Shown one piece after another: positions 1 to 10,840 of a stretch of 64,000 nt of DNA (the first letter of the stretch is position 1; every line of letters begins with the position of its first letter). The translations under genes were made by a program, and so were the position numbers. Under the pieces are notes generated by a model. It saw only the letters and a list, made by a program, of their open reading frames with translations, made no database searches and was not told the origin of the DNA. The stretch is from Anniella stebbinsi. Taxonomy: Eukaryota > Chordata > Lepidosauria > Squamata > Anniellidae. The stretch spans positions 140,885 to 204,884 of the forward strand of contig JARDYH010000033.1 of NCBI GenBank assembly GCA_029215795.1, read 5' to 3'.

Positions 1-6
1 CTTCTT

Positions 7-41
7 CCCCTAGACTTCCCCTTCTTCCCCTAGACTTCCCC
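7..41 (-). other. Canonical G-quadruplex motif exemplar (i-motif on plus strand)
   Basis: Plus-strand C4 runs at 7-10, 18-21, 27-30 and 38-41 are separated by 7, 5 and 7 bases, so the minus strand satisfies the G3+N1-7 rule with four-G runs. The pattern repeats wherever A and B modules are adjacent. Across a Z module the loop is 9 bases and one G run has only three Gs, which interrupts the strict motif. This is a sequence property; folding is not shown. Confidence 0.85.
17..31. other. 15-bp homopyrimidine mirror repeat exemplar
   Basis: tccccttcttcccct reads the same in both directions on one strand and is a perfect polypyrimidine mirror repeat, the class able to form intramolecular triplex (H-DNA). 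It occurs at each normal A-A junction (C4 of one core, linker, C4). The mirror is short, so triplex formation at a single copy would be weak. Confidence 0.75.
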
Positions 42-81
42 TTCTTCCCCTAGACTTCCCCATCTTCCCCTAGACTTCCCC

Positions 82-99
82 TTCCCTCTATACTTCCCC
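82..99. repeat. Module Z exemplar, 18-bp delimiter
   Basis: The module ttccctctatacttcccc is the 7-bp linker TTCCCTC plus the TATACTTCCCC form of the core. It occurs hundreds of times and starts nearly every word. Where I checked, it is followed by an A-type module, including variants such as tgcttcccc and ttcttccat, and it is not next to another Z. Recurrent variants are ctctctac, ctctgtac, cctttatac, tatacgtcc, tatactgcc, tatacagcc and the Z/A hybrid ctctagac. The TATA here is part of the repeat and is not a promoter element. Confidence 0.93.
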
Positions 100-119
100 T
101 TCTTCCCCTAGACTTCCCC

Positions 120-130
120 TAGACTTCCCC
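120..130. repeat. Module B exemplar, bare 11-bp core
   Basis: A single tagacttcccc core directly follows the core of the preceding A module (100-119), with no linker. B is normally single; the triple core at 46320-46352 is the only run of three I noticed. B-containing words differ from B-less words by 11 bp, and gain or loss of such modules explains many of the length differences between higher-order copies. Confidence 0.93.
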
Positions 131-534
131 TTCCCTCTATACTTCCCCTTCTTCCCCTAGACTTCCCCTAGACTTCCCCTTCCCTCTATACTTCCCCTTC
201 TTCCCCTAGACTTCCCCTTCTTCCCCTAGACTTCCCCTTCTTCCCTTAGATTTCCCCTTCTCCCCCTAGACTTCCCCTAGACTTCCCCTTCCCTCTATAC
301 TTCCCCTTCTTCCCCTAGACTTCCCCTTCTTCTCCTAGACTTCCCCTTCTTCCCCTAGACTTCCCCTTCTTCCCCTAGACTTCCCCTTCTTCCCCTAGAC
401 TTCCCCTAGACTTCCCCTTCCCTCTATACTTCCCCTTCTTCCCCTACACTTCCCCTTCCCTCTATACTTCCCCTTCTTCCCCTAGACTTCCCCTGGACTT
501 CCCCTTCCCTCTATACTTCCCCTTCTTCCCCTAG

Positions 535-760
535 TCTACCCCTTGACTTCCCCTTCCCTCTATACTTCCCCTTCTTCCCCTAGAATTCCACGTCTTCCCC
601 TAGACTTCCCCTTCTTCCCCAAGACTTCCCCTACACTTCCCCTTCCCTCTATACTTCCCCTTCCTCCCTAGACTTCCCCTAGATTTCCCCTTCTTCCCCT
701 AGACTTCCCCTTCCCTCTATACTTCCCCTTCTTCCCCTAGAGTTCCCCTTCTTCTCCTAG
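535..760. repeat. Marker cassette, truncated 3' (copy nearest the left edge)
   Basis: Has tctacccc, gaattccacg, caagac, ctacac, ttcctccctag and gagttcc, then leaves the series at acttctcctag and continues in ordinary words. The gaattccacg and ttcctccct variants place it with the copies at 18516, 20358, 33716, 35558 and 48827 rather than with the copy at 5362. Confidence 0.82.
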
Positions 761-1965
761 ACTTCTCCTAGACTTCCCCTTCTTCCCCTAGACTTCCCCT
801 TCTTCTCCTAGACTTCCCGTAGACTTCCCCTTCCCTCTATACTTTCCCTTCTTCCCCTAGACTTCCCCTAGACTTCCCCTTCTTCCCCTAGACTTCCCCT
901 AGACTTCCCCTTCCCTCTATACTTCCCCTTATTCCATTAGACTTCCCCTTCCCTCTATACTTCCCCTGCTTCCCCTAGACTTCCCCTAGACTTCCCCTTC
1001 CTTCTATACTTCCCCTTCTTCCCCTAGACTTCCCCTTCCCTCTATACTTCCCCTTCTTCCCCTAGACTTCCCCTTCTTCCCCTAGACTTCCTCTTCTTCC
1101 CCTGGACTTCCCCTTCCCTCTATACTTCCCCTTCTTCCCCTAGACTTCCCCTTCTTCCCCTAGACTTCCCCTTCTTCCCCTAGACTTCCCCTTGTTCCCC
1201 TAGACTTCCCCTAGACTTCCCCTTGCCTCTATACTTCACCTTCTTCCCCTAGACTTTCTCTTCCCTCTATACTTCCCCTTCTTCCCCTAGACTTCCCCTT
1301 CTTCCCCTAGACTTCCCCATCTTCCCCTAGACTTCCCCTTCCCTCTAGACTTCCCCTTCTTCCCCTAGACTTCCCCTAGACTTCCCCTTCTTCCCCTAGA
1401 CTTCCCCTTCCCATTCTACTTCCCCTTCTTCCCCTAGACTTCCCCTTCTTCCCCTAGACTTCCCCTTCTTCCCCTAGACTTCCCCTTCTTCCCCTAGACT
1501 TCCCCTTCCCTCTATACTTCCCCTTCTTCCCCTAGACTTCCCCTAGACTTCCCCTTCCCTCTATACTTCCCCTTCTTCCCCTAGACTTCCCCTAGACTTC
1601 CCCTTCCCTCTATACTTCCCCTTCTTCCCCTAGACTTCCCCTAGACTTCCCTTCCCTCTATACTTCCCCTTCTTCCCCTAGACTTCCCCTAGACTTCCCC
1701 TTCCCTCTCTACTTCCCCTTCTTCCCCTAGACATCCCCTTCTTCCCCTAGACTTCCCCTTCTTCCCCTAGACTTCCCCTAGACTTCCCCTTCCCTCTATA
1801 CTTCCCCTTCTTCCCCTACACTTCCCCTTCCCTCTATACTTCCCCTTCTTCCCCTAGACTTCCCCTTCCCTCTATACTACCCCTGCTTCCCCTAGACTTC
1901 CCCTAGACTTCTCCTTCTTCCCCTAGACTTCCCCTAGACTTCCCTTCCCTCTATACTTCCCCTTC

Positions 1966-2685
1966 TTCCCCTAGACTTCCCCTAGACTTCCCCTTCCCTC
2001 TCTACTTCCCCTTCTTCCCCTAGACTTCCCCTTCTTCCCCTAGACTTCCCCTTCTTCCCCTAGACTTCCCCTTCCCTCTATACTTCCCCTTCTTCCATTA
2101 GACTTCCCCTTCCCTCTATACTTCCCCTGCTTCCCCTAGACTTCCCCTAGACTTCCCCTTCTTCCCCTAGACTTCCCCTAGACTTCCCCTTCCCTCTATA
2201 CGTCCCCTTCTTCCCCTAGACTTCCCCTTTCCTCTATACTTCCCCTTCTTCCCCTAGACTTCTCCTTCTTCCCCTAGACTACCTCTTCTTCCCCTAGACT
2301 TCCCCTTCCCTCTATACTTCCCCTTTTCCCCTAGACTTCCCCTAGACTTCCCCTTCCCTCTCTACTTCCCCTTCTTCCCCTAGACTTCCCCTTCTTCCCC
2401 TAGACTTCCCCTTCTTCCCCTAGACTTCCCCTTCCCTCTATACTTCCCCTTCTTCCATTAGACTTCCCCTTCCCTCTATACTTCCCCTGCTTCCCCTAGA
2501 CTTCCCCTAGACTTCCCCTTCTTCCCCTAGACTTCCCCTAGACTTCCCCTTCCCTCTATACGTCCCCTTCTTCCCCTAGACTTCCCCTTTCCTCTATACT
2601 TCCCCTTCTTCCCCTAGACTTCTCCTTCTTCCCCTAGACTACCTCTTCTTCCCCTAGACTTCCCCTTCCCTCTATACTTCCCCTT
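1966..2685. repeat. Identical 360-bp tandem duplication
   Basis: Bases 1966-2325 are repeated without a difference as 2326-2685, and identity continues to 2702. The unit includes rare markers in the same order: ctctctac, ccattag, tgcttcccc, tatacgtcc, ctttcctc, acttctcc, the actacctc variant and the shortened linker cccttttccc. Just left of the unit, 1965 is C where 2325 is T, and after 2342/2702 the copies diverge, which defines the ends. Perfect identity implies recent unequal exchange or slippage, or an assembly duplication. Confidence 0.93.
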
Positions 2686-3404
2686 TTCCCCTAGACTTCC
2701 CCTTCTTCCCTTAGACTTCCCCTTCTTCCCCTAGACTTCCCATTCTTCCCCTAGACTTCCCCTTCTTCCCCTAGACTTCCCCTAGACTTCCCATTGCCTC
2801 TATACTTCCCCTTCTTCCCCTAGACTTTCTCTTCCCTCTATACTTCCCCTTCTTCCCCTAGACTTCCCCTTCTTCCCCTAGACTTCCCCTTCTTCCCCTA
2901 GACTTCCCCTTCCCTCTATACTTCCCCTTCTTCCCCTAGACTTCCCCTAGACTTCCCTTCCCTCTATACTTCCCCTTCTTCCCCTAGACTTCCCCTAGAC
3001 TTCCCCTTCCCTCTCTACTTCCCCTTCTTCCCCTAGACATCCCCTTCTTCCCCTAGACTTCCCCTTCTTCCCCTAGACTTCCCCTAGACTTCCCCTTCCC
3101 TCTATACTTCCCCTTCTTCCCCTACACTTCCCCTTCCCTCTATACTTCCCCTTCTTCCCCTAGACTTCCCCTTCCCTCTATACTTCCCCTGCTTCCCCTA
3201 GACTTCCCCTAGACTTCTCCTTCTTCCCCTAGACTTCCCCTAGACTTCCCTTCCCTCTATACTTCCCCTTCTTCCCCTAGACTTCCCCTAGACTTCCCCT
3301 TCCCTCTCTACTTCCCCTTCTTCCCCTAGACTTCCCCATCTTCCCCTAGACTTCCCCTTCTTCCCCTAGACTTCCCCTTCCCTCTATACTTCCCCTTCTT
3401 CCAT

Positions 3405-6400
3405 TAGACTTCCCCTTCCCTCTATACTTCCCCTTCTTCCCCTAGACTTCCCCTTCTTCCCCTAGACTTCCTCTTCTTCCCCTAGACTTCCCCTTCCCTC
3501 TATACTTCCCCTTCTTCCCCTAGACTTCCCCTTCTTCCCTTAGACTTCCCCTTCTTCCCCTAGACTTCCCCTTCCCTCTATACTTCCCCTTCTTCCCCTA
3601 GACTTCCCCTAGACTTCCCCTTCCCTCTATACTTCCCCTTCTTCCCCTAGATTTCCCCTTCTTCCCTTAGACTTCCCCTTCTTCCCCTATACTTCCCCTT
3701 CCCTCTATACTAACCCTTCTTCCCCTAGACTTCCCCTAGACTATCCCTTCCCGCTATACTTCCCCTTCTTCCCCTAGACTTCTCCTAGACTTCCCCTTCT
3801 TCCCCTAGACTTCCCCTTCTTACCCTAGACTTCCCGTAGACTTCCCCTTCCCTCTATACTTTCCCTTCTTCCCCTAGACTTCCCCTAGACTTCCCCTTCT
3901 TCCCCTAGACTTCCCCTAGACTTCCCCTTCCCTCTATACTTCCCCTTATTCCATTAGACTTCCCCTTCCCTCTATACTTCCGTTGCTTCCCCTAGACTTC
4001 CCCTAGACTTCCCCTTCTTCCCCTAGACTTCCTCTAGACTTCCCCTTCCTTCTATACTTCCCCTTCTTCCCCTAGACTTCCCCTTCCCTCTATACTTCCC
4101 CTTCATCCCCTAGACTTCCCCTTCTTCCCCTAGACTTCCTCTTCTTCCCCTGGACTTCCCCTTCCCTCTATACTTCCCCTTCTTCCCCTAGATTTCCCCT
4201 TCTTCCCCTAGACTTCCCCTTCTTCCCCTAGACTTCCCCTTCTTCCCCTAGACTTCCCCTAGACTTCCCCTTGCCTCTATACTTCACCTTCTTCCCCTAG
4301 ACTTTCTCTTCCCTCTATACTTCCCCTTCTTCCCCTAGACTTCCCCTTCTTCCCCTAGACTTCCCCATCTTCCCCTCGACTTCCCCTTCCCTCTATACTT
4401 CCCCTTCTTCCCCTAGACTTCCCCTAGACTTCCCTTCCCTCTATACTTCCCCTTCTTCCCCTAGACTTCCCCTAGACTTCCCCTTCCCATTCTACTTCCC
4501 CTTCTTCCCCTAGACTTCCCCTTCTTCCCCTAGACTTCCCCTTCTTCCCCTATACTTCCCCTTCCCTCTATACTTCCCCTTCTTCCCCTAGACTTCCCCT
4601 AGACTTCCCCTTCCCTCTATACTTCCCCTTCTTCCCCTAGACTTCCCCTAGACTTCCCCTATCCTCTATACTTCCCCTTCTTCCCCTAGACTTCCCCTTC
4701 CCTCTATACTTCCCCTTCTTCCATTAGACTTCCCCTTCCCTGTATACTTCCCCTGCTTCCCCTAGACTTCCCCTAGACTTCCCCTTCCCTCTATACGTCC
4801 CCTTCTTCCCCTAGACTTCCCCTTTCCTCTATACTTCCCCTTCTTCCCCTAGACTTCTCCTTCTTCCCCTACACTTCCTCTTCTTCCCCTAGACTTCCCC
4901 TTCCCTCTATACTTCCCCTTCTTCCCCTAGACTTCCCCTTCTTCCCTTAGACTTCCCCTTCTTCCCCTAGACTTCCCATTCTTCCCCTAGACTTCCCCTT
5001 CTTCCCCTAGACTTCCCGTAGACTTCCCATTGCCTCTATACTTCCCCTTCTTCCCCTAGACTTTCTCTTCCCTCTATACTTCCCCTTCTTCCCCTAGACT
5101 TCCCCTTCTTCCCCTAGACTTCCCCTTCTTCCCCTAGACTTCCCCTTCCCTCTATACTTCCCCTTCTTCCCCTAGACTTCCCCTAGACTTCCCTTCCCTC
5201 TATACTTCCCCTTCTTCCCCTAGACTACCCCTAGACTTCCCCTTCACTCTCTACTTCCCCTTCTTCCCCTAGACATCCCCTTCTTCCCCTAGACTTCCCC
5301 TTCTTCCCCTAGACTTCCCCTAGACTTCACCTTCCCTCTATACTTCCCCTTCTTCCCCTAGTCTACCCCTTGACTTCCCCTTCTCTCTATACTTCCCCTT
5401 CTTCCCCTAGACTTCCACGTCTTCCCCTAGACTTCCCCTTCTTCCCCAAGACTTCCCCTACACTTCCCCTTCCCTCTATACTTCCCCTTCTTCCCTAGAC
5501 TTCCCGTAAATTTCCCCTTCTTCCCCTAGACTTCCCCTTCCCTCTATACTTCCCCTTCTTCCCCTAGAGTTCCCCTTCTTCTCCTAGATTTCCCCTTCTT
5601 ACCCTAGACTTCCCCTTTCCTCTATACTTCCCCTTCTTCCCCTAGACTTCCCCTAGACTTCCCCTTCTTCCCCTAGACGTCCCCTTTTTCCCCTAGACTT
5701 CCCCATCCCTCTATACTTCCTCTTCTTCCCCTAGACTTCCCCTTCTTCCCCTAGACTTCCCCTTCTTCCCCTAGACTTCCCGTAGACTTCCCCTTCCCTC
5801 TATACCTTCCCTTCTTCCCCTTCTTCCCCTAGACTTCCCCTTCTACCCCTATACTTCCCCTGGACTTCCCCTTCCCTCTATACTTCCCCTTCTTCCCCTA
5901 GACTTTCTCTTCCCTCTATACTTCCCCTTCTTCCCCTAGACTTCCCCTTCTTCCCCTAGACTTCCCCTTCTTCCCCTAGACTTCCCCTTCCCTCTATACT
6001 TCCCCTTCTTCCCCTAGACTTCCCCTAGACTTCCCCTTCCCTCTCTACTTCCCCTTTTTCCCCTAGACTTCCCCTTCTTCCCCTAGACATCCCCTTCTTC
6101 CCCTAGACTTCCCCTTCCCTCTATACTTCCCCTTCTTCCCCTAGACTTCCCCTAGACTTCCCCTTCCCTCTATACTTCCCCTTCTTCCCCTAGACTTCCC
6201 CTTCCCTCTATACTTCCCCTTCTTCCATTAGACTTCCCCTTCCCTCTATACTTCCCCTGCTTCCCCTAGACTTCCCCTAGACTTCCCCTTCTTCCCCTAG
6301 ACTTCCCCTAGACTTCCCCTTCCCTCTATACGTCCCCTTCTTCCCCTAGACTTCCCCTTTCCTCTATACTTCCCCTTCTTCCCCTAGACTTCTCCTTCTT

Positions 6401-6601
6401 CCCCTAGACTTCCTCTTCTTCCCCTAGACTTCCCCTTCCCTCTATACTTCCCCTTCTTCCCCTAGACTTCCCCTTCTTCCCCTAGACTTCCCCTTCTTCC
6501 CCTAGACTTCCCCTTCCCTCTATACTTCCCCTTCTTCCCCTAAACTTCCCCTAGACTTCCCCTTCCCTCTCTACTTCCCCTTCTTCCCCTACACTTCCCC
6601 T
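3405..6601. repeat. 3.2-kb higher-order block, copy 1
   Basis: This block aligns to the one starting near 7264 with an offset of 3859 bp, falling to 3839 by the cassette at 5362; the 20-bp change is one A module. Shared markers in order are actaaccc, gactatccc, cccgctatac, ttattccattag, cctcgac, cccattctac, cctatcctc, cccattgcc, then the full 0.5-kb cassette. Small differences include ccgttgc here against ccgctgc at 7839 and ttcatcccc against ttcgtcccc. It is therefore the more diverged of the five copies. Ends are approximate because the common modules align anywhere. Confidence 0.85.
5362..5910. repeat. Marker cassette, full
   Basis: Belongs to the subgroup with ttctctctatac just after the head, cccgtaaat, and ttcttaccctag, shared with the copies at 9201, 15695, 24401 and 30895. 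Private change: gacgtccccttttt near 5677 where the others have gacttccc. Confidence 0.84.
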
Positions 6602-7263
6602 TCCCTCTATACTTCCCCTTCTTCCCCTAGACTTCCCCTTCCCTCTATACTTCCCCTGCTTCCCCTAGACTTCCCCTAGACTTCTCCTTCTTCCCCTAGA
6701 CTTCCCCTAGACTTCCCTTCCCTCTATACTTCCCCTTCTTCCCCTAGACTTCCCCTAGACTTCCCCTTCCCTCTCTACTTCCCCTTCTTCCCCTAGACTT
6801 CCCCATCTTCCCCTAGACTTCCCCTTCTTCCCCTAGACTTCCCCTTCCCTCTATACTTCCCCTTCTTCCATTAGACTTCCCCTTCCCTCTATACTTCCCC
6901 TGCTTCCCCTAGACTTCCCCTAGACTTCCCCTTCTTCCCCTAGACTTCCCCAAGACTTCCCCTTCCCTCTATACTTCCCCTTCTTCCCCTATACTTCCCC
7001 TTCCCTCTATACTTCCCCATCTTCCCCTAAACTTCCCCTTCTTCCCCTAGACTTTCTCTTCTTCCCCTAGACTTCCCCTTCCCTCTATACTTCCCCTTCT
7101 TCCCCTAGACTTCCCCTTCTTCCCTTAGACTTCCCCTTCTTCCCCTATACTTCCCCTTCCCTCTATACTTCCCCTTCTTCCCCTAGACTTCCCCTAGACT
7201 TCCCCTTCTTCCCCTAGACTTCCCCTAGACTTCCCCTTCCCTCTATACTTCCCCTTCTTTCCC

Positions 7264-10200
7264 TAGACTTCCCCTTCCCTCTATACTTCCCCTTCTTCCC
7301 CTAGACTTCCCCTTCTTCCCCTAGACTTCCTCTTCTTCCCCTAGACTTCCCCTTCACTCTATACTTCCCCTTCTTCCCCTAGACTTCCCCTTCTTCCCTT
7401 AGACTTCCCCTTCTTCCCCTAGACTTCCCCTTCCCTCTATACTTCCCCTTCTTCCCCTAGACTTCCCCTAGACTTCCCCTTCCCTCTATACTTCCCCTTC
7501 TTCCCCTAGATTTCCCCTTCTTCCCTTAGACTTCCCCTTCTTCCCCTATACTTCCCCTTCCCTCTATACTAACCCTTCTTCCCCTAGACTTCCCCTAGAC
7601 TATCCCTTCCCGCTATACTTCCCCTTCTTCCCCTAGACTTCTCCTAGACTTCCCCTTCTTCCCCTAGACTTCCCCTTCTTACCCTAGACTTCCCGTAGAC
7701 TTCCCCTTCCCTCTATACTTTCCCTTCTTCCCCTAGACTTCCCCTAGACTTCCCCTTCTTCCCCTAGACTTCCCCTAGACTTCCCCTTCCCTCTATACTT
7801 CCCCTTATTCCATTAGACTTCCCCTTCCCTCTATACTTCCGCTGCTTCCCCTAGACTTCCCCTAGACTTCCCCTTCTTCCCCTAGACTTCCTCTAGACTT
7901 CCCCTTCCTTCTATACTTCCCCTTCTTCCCCTAGACTTCCCCTTCCCTCTATACTTCCCCTTCGTCCCCTAGACTTCCCCTTCTTCCCCTAGACTTCCTC
8001 TTCTTCCCCTGGACTTCCCCTTCCCTCTATACTTCCCCTTCTTCCCCTAGATTTCCCCTTCTTCCCCTAGACTTCCCCTTCTTCCCCTAGACTTCCCCTT
8101 CTTCCCCTAGACTTCCCCTAGACTTCCCCTTGCCTCTATACTTCACCTTCTTCCCCTAGACTTTCTCTTCCCTGTATACTTCCCCTTCTTCCCCTAGACT
8201 TCCCCTTCTTCCCCTAGACTTCCCCATCTTCCCCTCGACTTCCCCTTCCCTCTATACTTCCCCTTCTTCCCCTAGACTTCCCCTAGACTTCCCTTCCCTC
8301 TATACTTCCCCTTCTTCCCCTAGACTTCCCCTAGACTTCCCCTTCCCATTCTACTTCCCCTTCTTCCCCTAGACTTCCCCTTCTTCCCCTATACTTCCCC
8401 TTCCCTCTATACTTCCCCTTCTTCCCCTAGACTTCCCCTAGACTTCCCCTTCCCTCTATACTTCCCCTTCTTCCCCTAGACTTCCCCTAGACTTCCCCTA
8501 TCCTCTATACTTCCCCTTCTTCCCCTAGACTTCCCCTTCCCTCTATACTTCCCCTTCTTCCATTAGACTTCCCCTTCCCTGTATACTTCCCCTGCTTCCC
8601 CTAGACTTCCCCTAGACTTCCCCTTCCCTCTATACGTCCCCTTCTTCCCCTAGACTTCCCCTTTCCTCTATACTTCCCCTTCTTCCCCTAGACTTCTCCT
8701 TCTTCCCCTACACTTCCTCTTCTTCCCCTAGACTTCCCCTTCCCTCTATACTTCCCCTTCTTCCCCTAGACTTCCCCTTCTTCCCTTAGACTTCCCCTTC
8801 TTCCCCTAGACTTCCCATTCTTCCCCTAGACTTCCCCTTCTTCCCCTAGACTTCCCGTAGACTTCCCATTGCCTCTATACTTCCCCTTCTTCCCCTAGAC
8901 TTTCTCTTCCCTCTATACTTCCCCTTCTTCCCCTAGACTTCCCCTTCTTCCCCTAGACTTCCCCTTCTTCCCCTAGACTTCCCCTTCCCTCTATACTTCC
9001 CCTTCTTCCCCTAGACTTCCCCTAGACTTCCCTTCCCTCTATACTTCCCCTTCTTCCCCTAGACTACCCCTAGACTTCCCCTTCACTCTCTACTTCCCCT
9101 TCTTCCCCTAGACATCCCCTTCTTCCCCTAGACTTCCCCTTCTTCCCCTAGACTTCCCCTAGACTTCACCTTCCCTCTATACTTCCCCTTCTTCCCCTAG
9201 TCTACCCCTTGACTTCCCCTTCTCTCTATACTTCCCCTTCTTCCCCTAGACTTCCACGTCTTCCCCTAGACTTCCCCTTCTTCCCCAAGACTTCCCCTAC
9301 ACTTCCCCTTCCCTCTATACTTCCCCTTCTTCCCTAGACTTCCCGTAAATTTCCCCTTCTTCCCCTAGACTTCCCCTTCCCTCTATACTTCCCCTTCTTC
9401 CCCTAGAGTTCCCCTTCTTCTCCTAGATTTCCCCTTCTTACCCTAGACTTCCCCTTTCCTCTATACTTCCCCTTCTTCCCCTAGACTTCCCCTAGACTTC
9501 CCCTTCTTCCCCTAGACTTCCCCTTTTTCCCCTAGACTTCCCCATCCCTCTATACTTCCTCTTCTTCCCCTAGACTTCCCCTTCTTCCCCTAGACTTCCC
9601 CTTCTTCCCCTAGACTTCCCGTAGACTTCCCCTTCCCTCTATACCTTCCCTTCTTCCCCTTCTTCCCCTAGACTTCCCCTTCTACCCCTATACTTCCCCT
9701 GGACTTCCCCTTCCCTCTATACTTCCCCTTCTTCCCCTAGACTTTCTCTTCCCTCTATACTTCCCCTTCTTCCCCTAGACTTCCCCTTCTTCCCCTAGAC
9801 TTCCCCTTCTTCCCCTAGACTTCCCCTTCCCTCTATACTTCCCCTTCTTCCCCTAGACTTCCCCTAGACTTCCCCTTCCCTCTCTACTTCCCCTTTTTCC
9901 CCTAGACTTCCCCTTCTTCCCCTAGACATCCCCTTCTTCCCCTAGACTTCCCCTTCCCTCTATACTTCCCCTTCTTCCCCTAGACTTCCCCTAGACTTCC
10001 CCTTCCCTCTATACTTCCCCTTCTTCCCCTAGACTTCCCCTTCCCTCTATACTTCCCCTTCTTCCATTAGACTTCCCCTTCCCTCTATACTTCCCCTGCT
10101 TCCCCTAGACTTCCCCTAGACTTCCCCTTCTTCCCCTAGACTTCCCCTAGACTTCCCCTTCCCTCTATACGTCCCCTTCTTCCCCTAGACTTCCCCTTTC

Positions 10201-10440
10201 CTCTATACTTCCCCTTCTTCCCCTAGACTTCTCCTTCTTCCCCTAGACTTCCTCTTCTTCCCCTAGACTTCCCCTTCCCTCTATACTTCCCCTTCTTCCC
10301 CTAGACTTCCCCTTCTTCCCCTAGACTTCCCCTTCTTCCCCTAGACTTCCCCTTCCCTCTATACTTCCCCTTCTTCCCCTAGACTTCCCCTAGACTTCCC
10401 CTTCCCTCTCTACTTCCCCTTCTTCCCCTAGACTTCCCCT
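7264..10440. repeat. 3.2-kb higher-order block, copy 2
   Basis: Aligns left to copy 1 and right to copy 3 (offset 6474 bp, becoming 6494 bp after one extra A module near 14860). The match to copy 3 ends at about 10377, where this copy continues with ttcttcccctagac and copy 3 with ttcttccattagac. Markers ttcactctatac near 7353 and ttctttccc near 7256 are shared with copy 3 but not with copy 1, so copies 2 and 3 are closer relatives. Confidence 0.85.
9201..9750. repeat. Marker cassette, full-length reference copy
   Basis: A fixed series of rare variants in about 550 bp: tctacccc, ccacgtc, ccccaagac, cctacac, shortened ttccctagac, gagttcc, tctcctagattt, ctttcctc, ctttttcccc, cttcctctt, cccgtagac, tacctt followed by a doubled linker, ttctacccc, cctggac, gactttctc. 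Cassette heads are at 535, 5362, 9201, 12122, 15695, 17151, 18516, 20358, 24401, 27322, 30895, 32351, 33716, 35558, 37785, 39289, 46986, 48827, 51054, 52558, 57847, 58929, 61441 and 62246, plus a decayed head at 63002. Full copies are 519-550 bp. It is the most ordered structure in the array and is the unit I would use to trace its history. It has no coding capacity. Confidence 0.88.
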
Positions 10441-10840
10441 TCTTCCCCTAGACATCCCCTTCTTCCCCTAGACTTCCCCTTCCCTCTATACTTCCCCTTC
10501 TTCCATTAGACTTCCCCTTCCCTCTATACTTCCCCTGTTTCCCCTAGACTTCCCCTAGACTTCCCCTTCTTCCCCTAGACTTCCTGTAGTCTTCCCCTTC
10601 CCTCTATACTTCCCCTTCTTCCGCTAGACTTCCCCTTCCCTCTATACTTCCCCTTCTTCCCCTAGACTTCCCCTTCTTCCCCTAGACTTCCTCTTCTTCC
10701 CCTAGACTTCCCCTTCCCTCTATACTTCCCCTTCTTCCCCTAGACTTCCCCTTCTTCCCTTAGACTTCCCCTAGACTTCCCCTTCCCTCTATACTTCCCC
10801 TTCTTCCCCTAGACTTCCCCTAGACTTCCCCTTCCCTCTA

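Larger units (their letters stand above)
1..60. repeat. Module A exemplar: three 20-bp units in tandem
   Basis: Three copies of the 20-bp module in direct succession, here phased from the first base. In the phase used elsewhere in this annotation the module is ttcttcccctagacttcccc: a 9-bp linker followed by the 11-bp core. A is the commonest module, usually in runs of one to four between Z modules. Common single-base variants, reused at equivalent places in higher-order copies, include ccatcttcc, ttcttccctt, ttcttctcct, ctcttcttcc and gacatcccc. Confidence 0.95.
82..179. repeat. Two perfect tandem 49-bp Z-A-B words
   Basis: Bases 82-130 and 131-179 are identical 49-bp words, each Z (18) + A (20) + B (11). 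A third Z starts at 180 but is followed by A modules without B. The 49-bp word is among the commonest in the window and is a candidate ancestral short-range unit. The same length, 49 bp, is also the difference between the 805- and 756-bp periods near the right end. Confidence 0.92.

Noticed and set aside
17..31. Rho-independent terminators or hairpins
   Set aside because: The symmetric elements are mirror repeats, not inverted repeats. The only inverted motifs are the 4- to 6-bp CTAG/TCTAGA palindromes.
82..99. TATA-box promoters in ctctatac
   Set aside because: The motif occurs hundreds of times as part of module Z with no gene downstream; it is a repeat component.
6537..6550. Telomeric repeat (CCCTAAAC, also near 13014, 22209 and 45356)
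   Set aside because: These are isolated G-to-A variants of cccctagac, never in tandem as CCCTAAA, so they are not telomere or interstitial telomere tracts.
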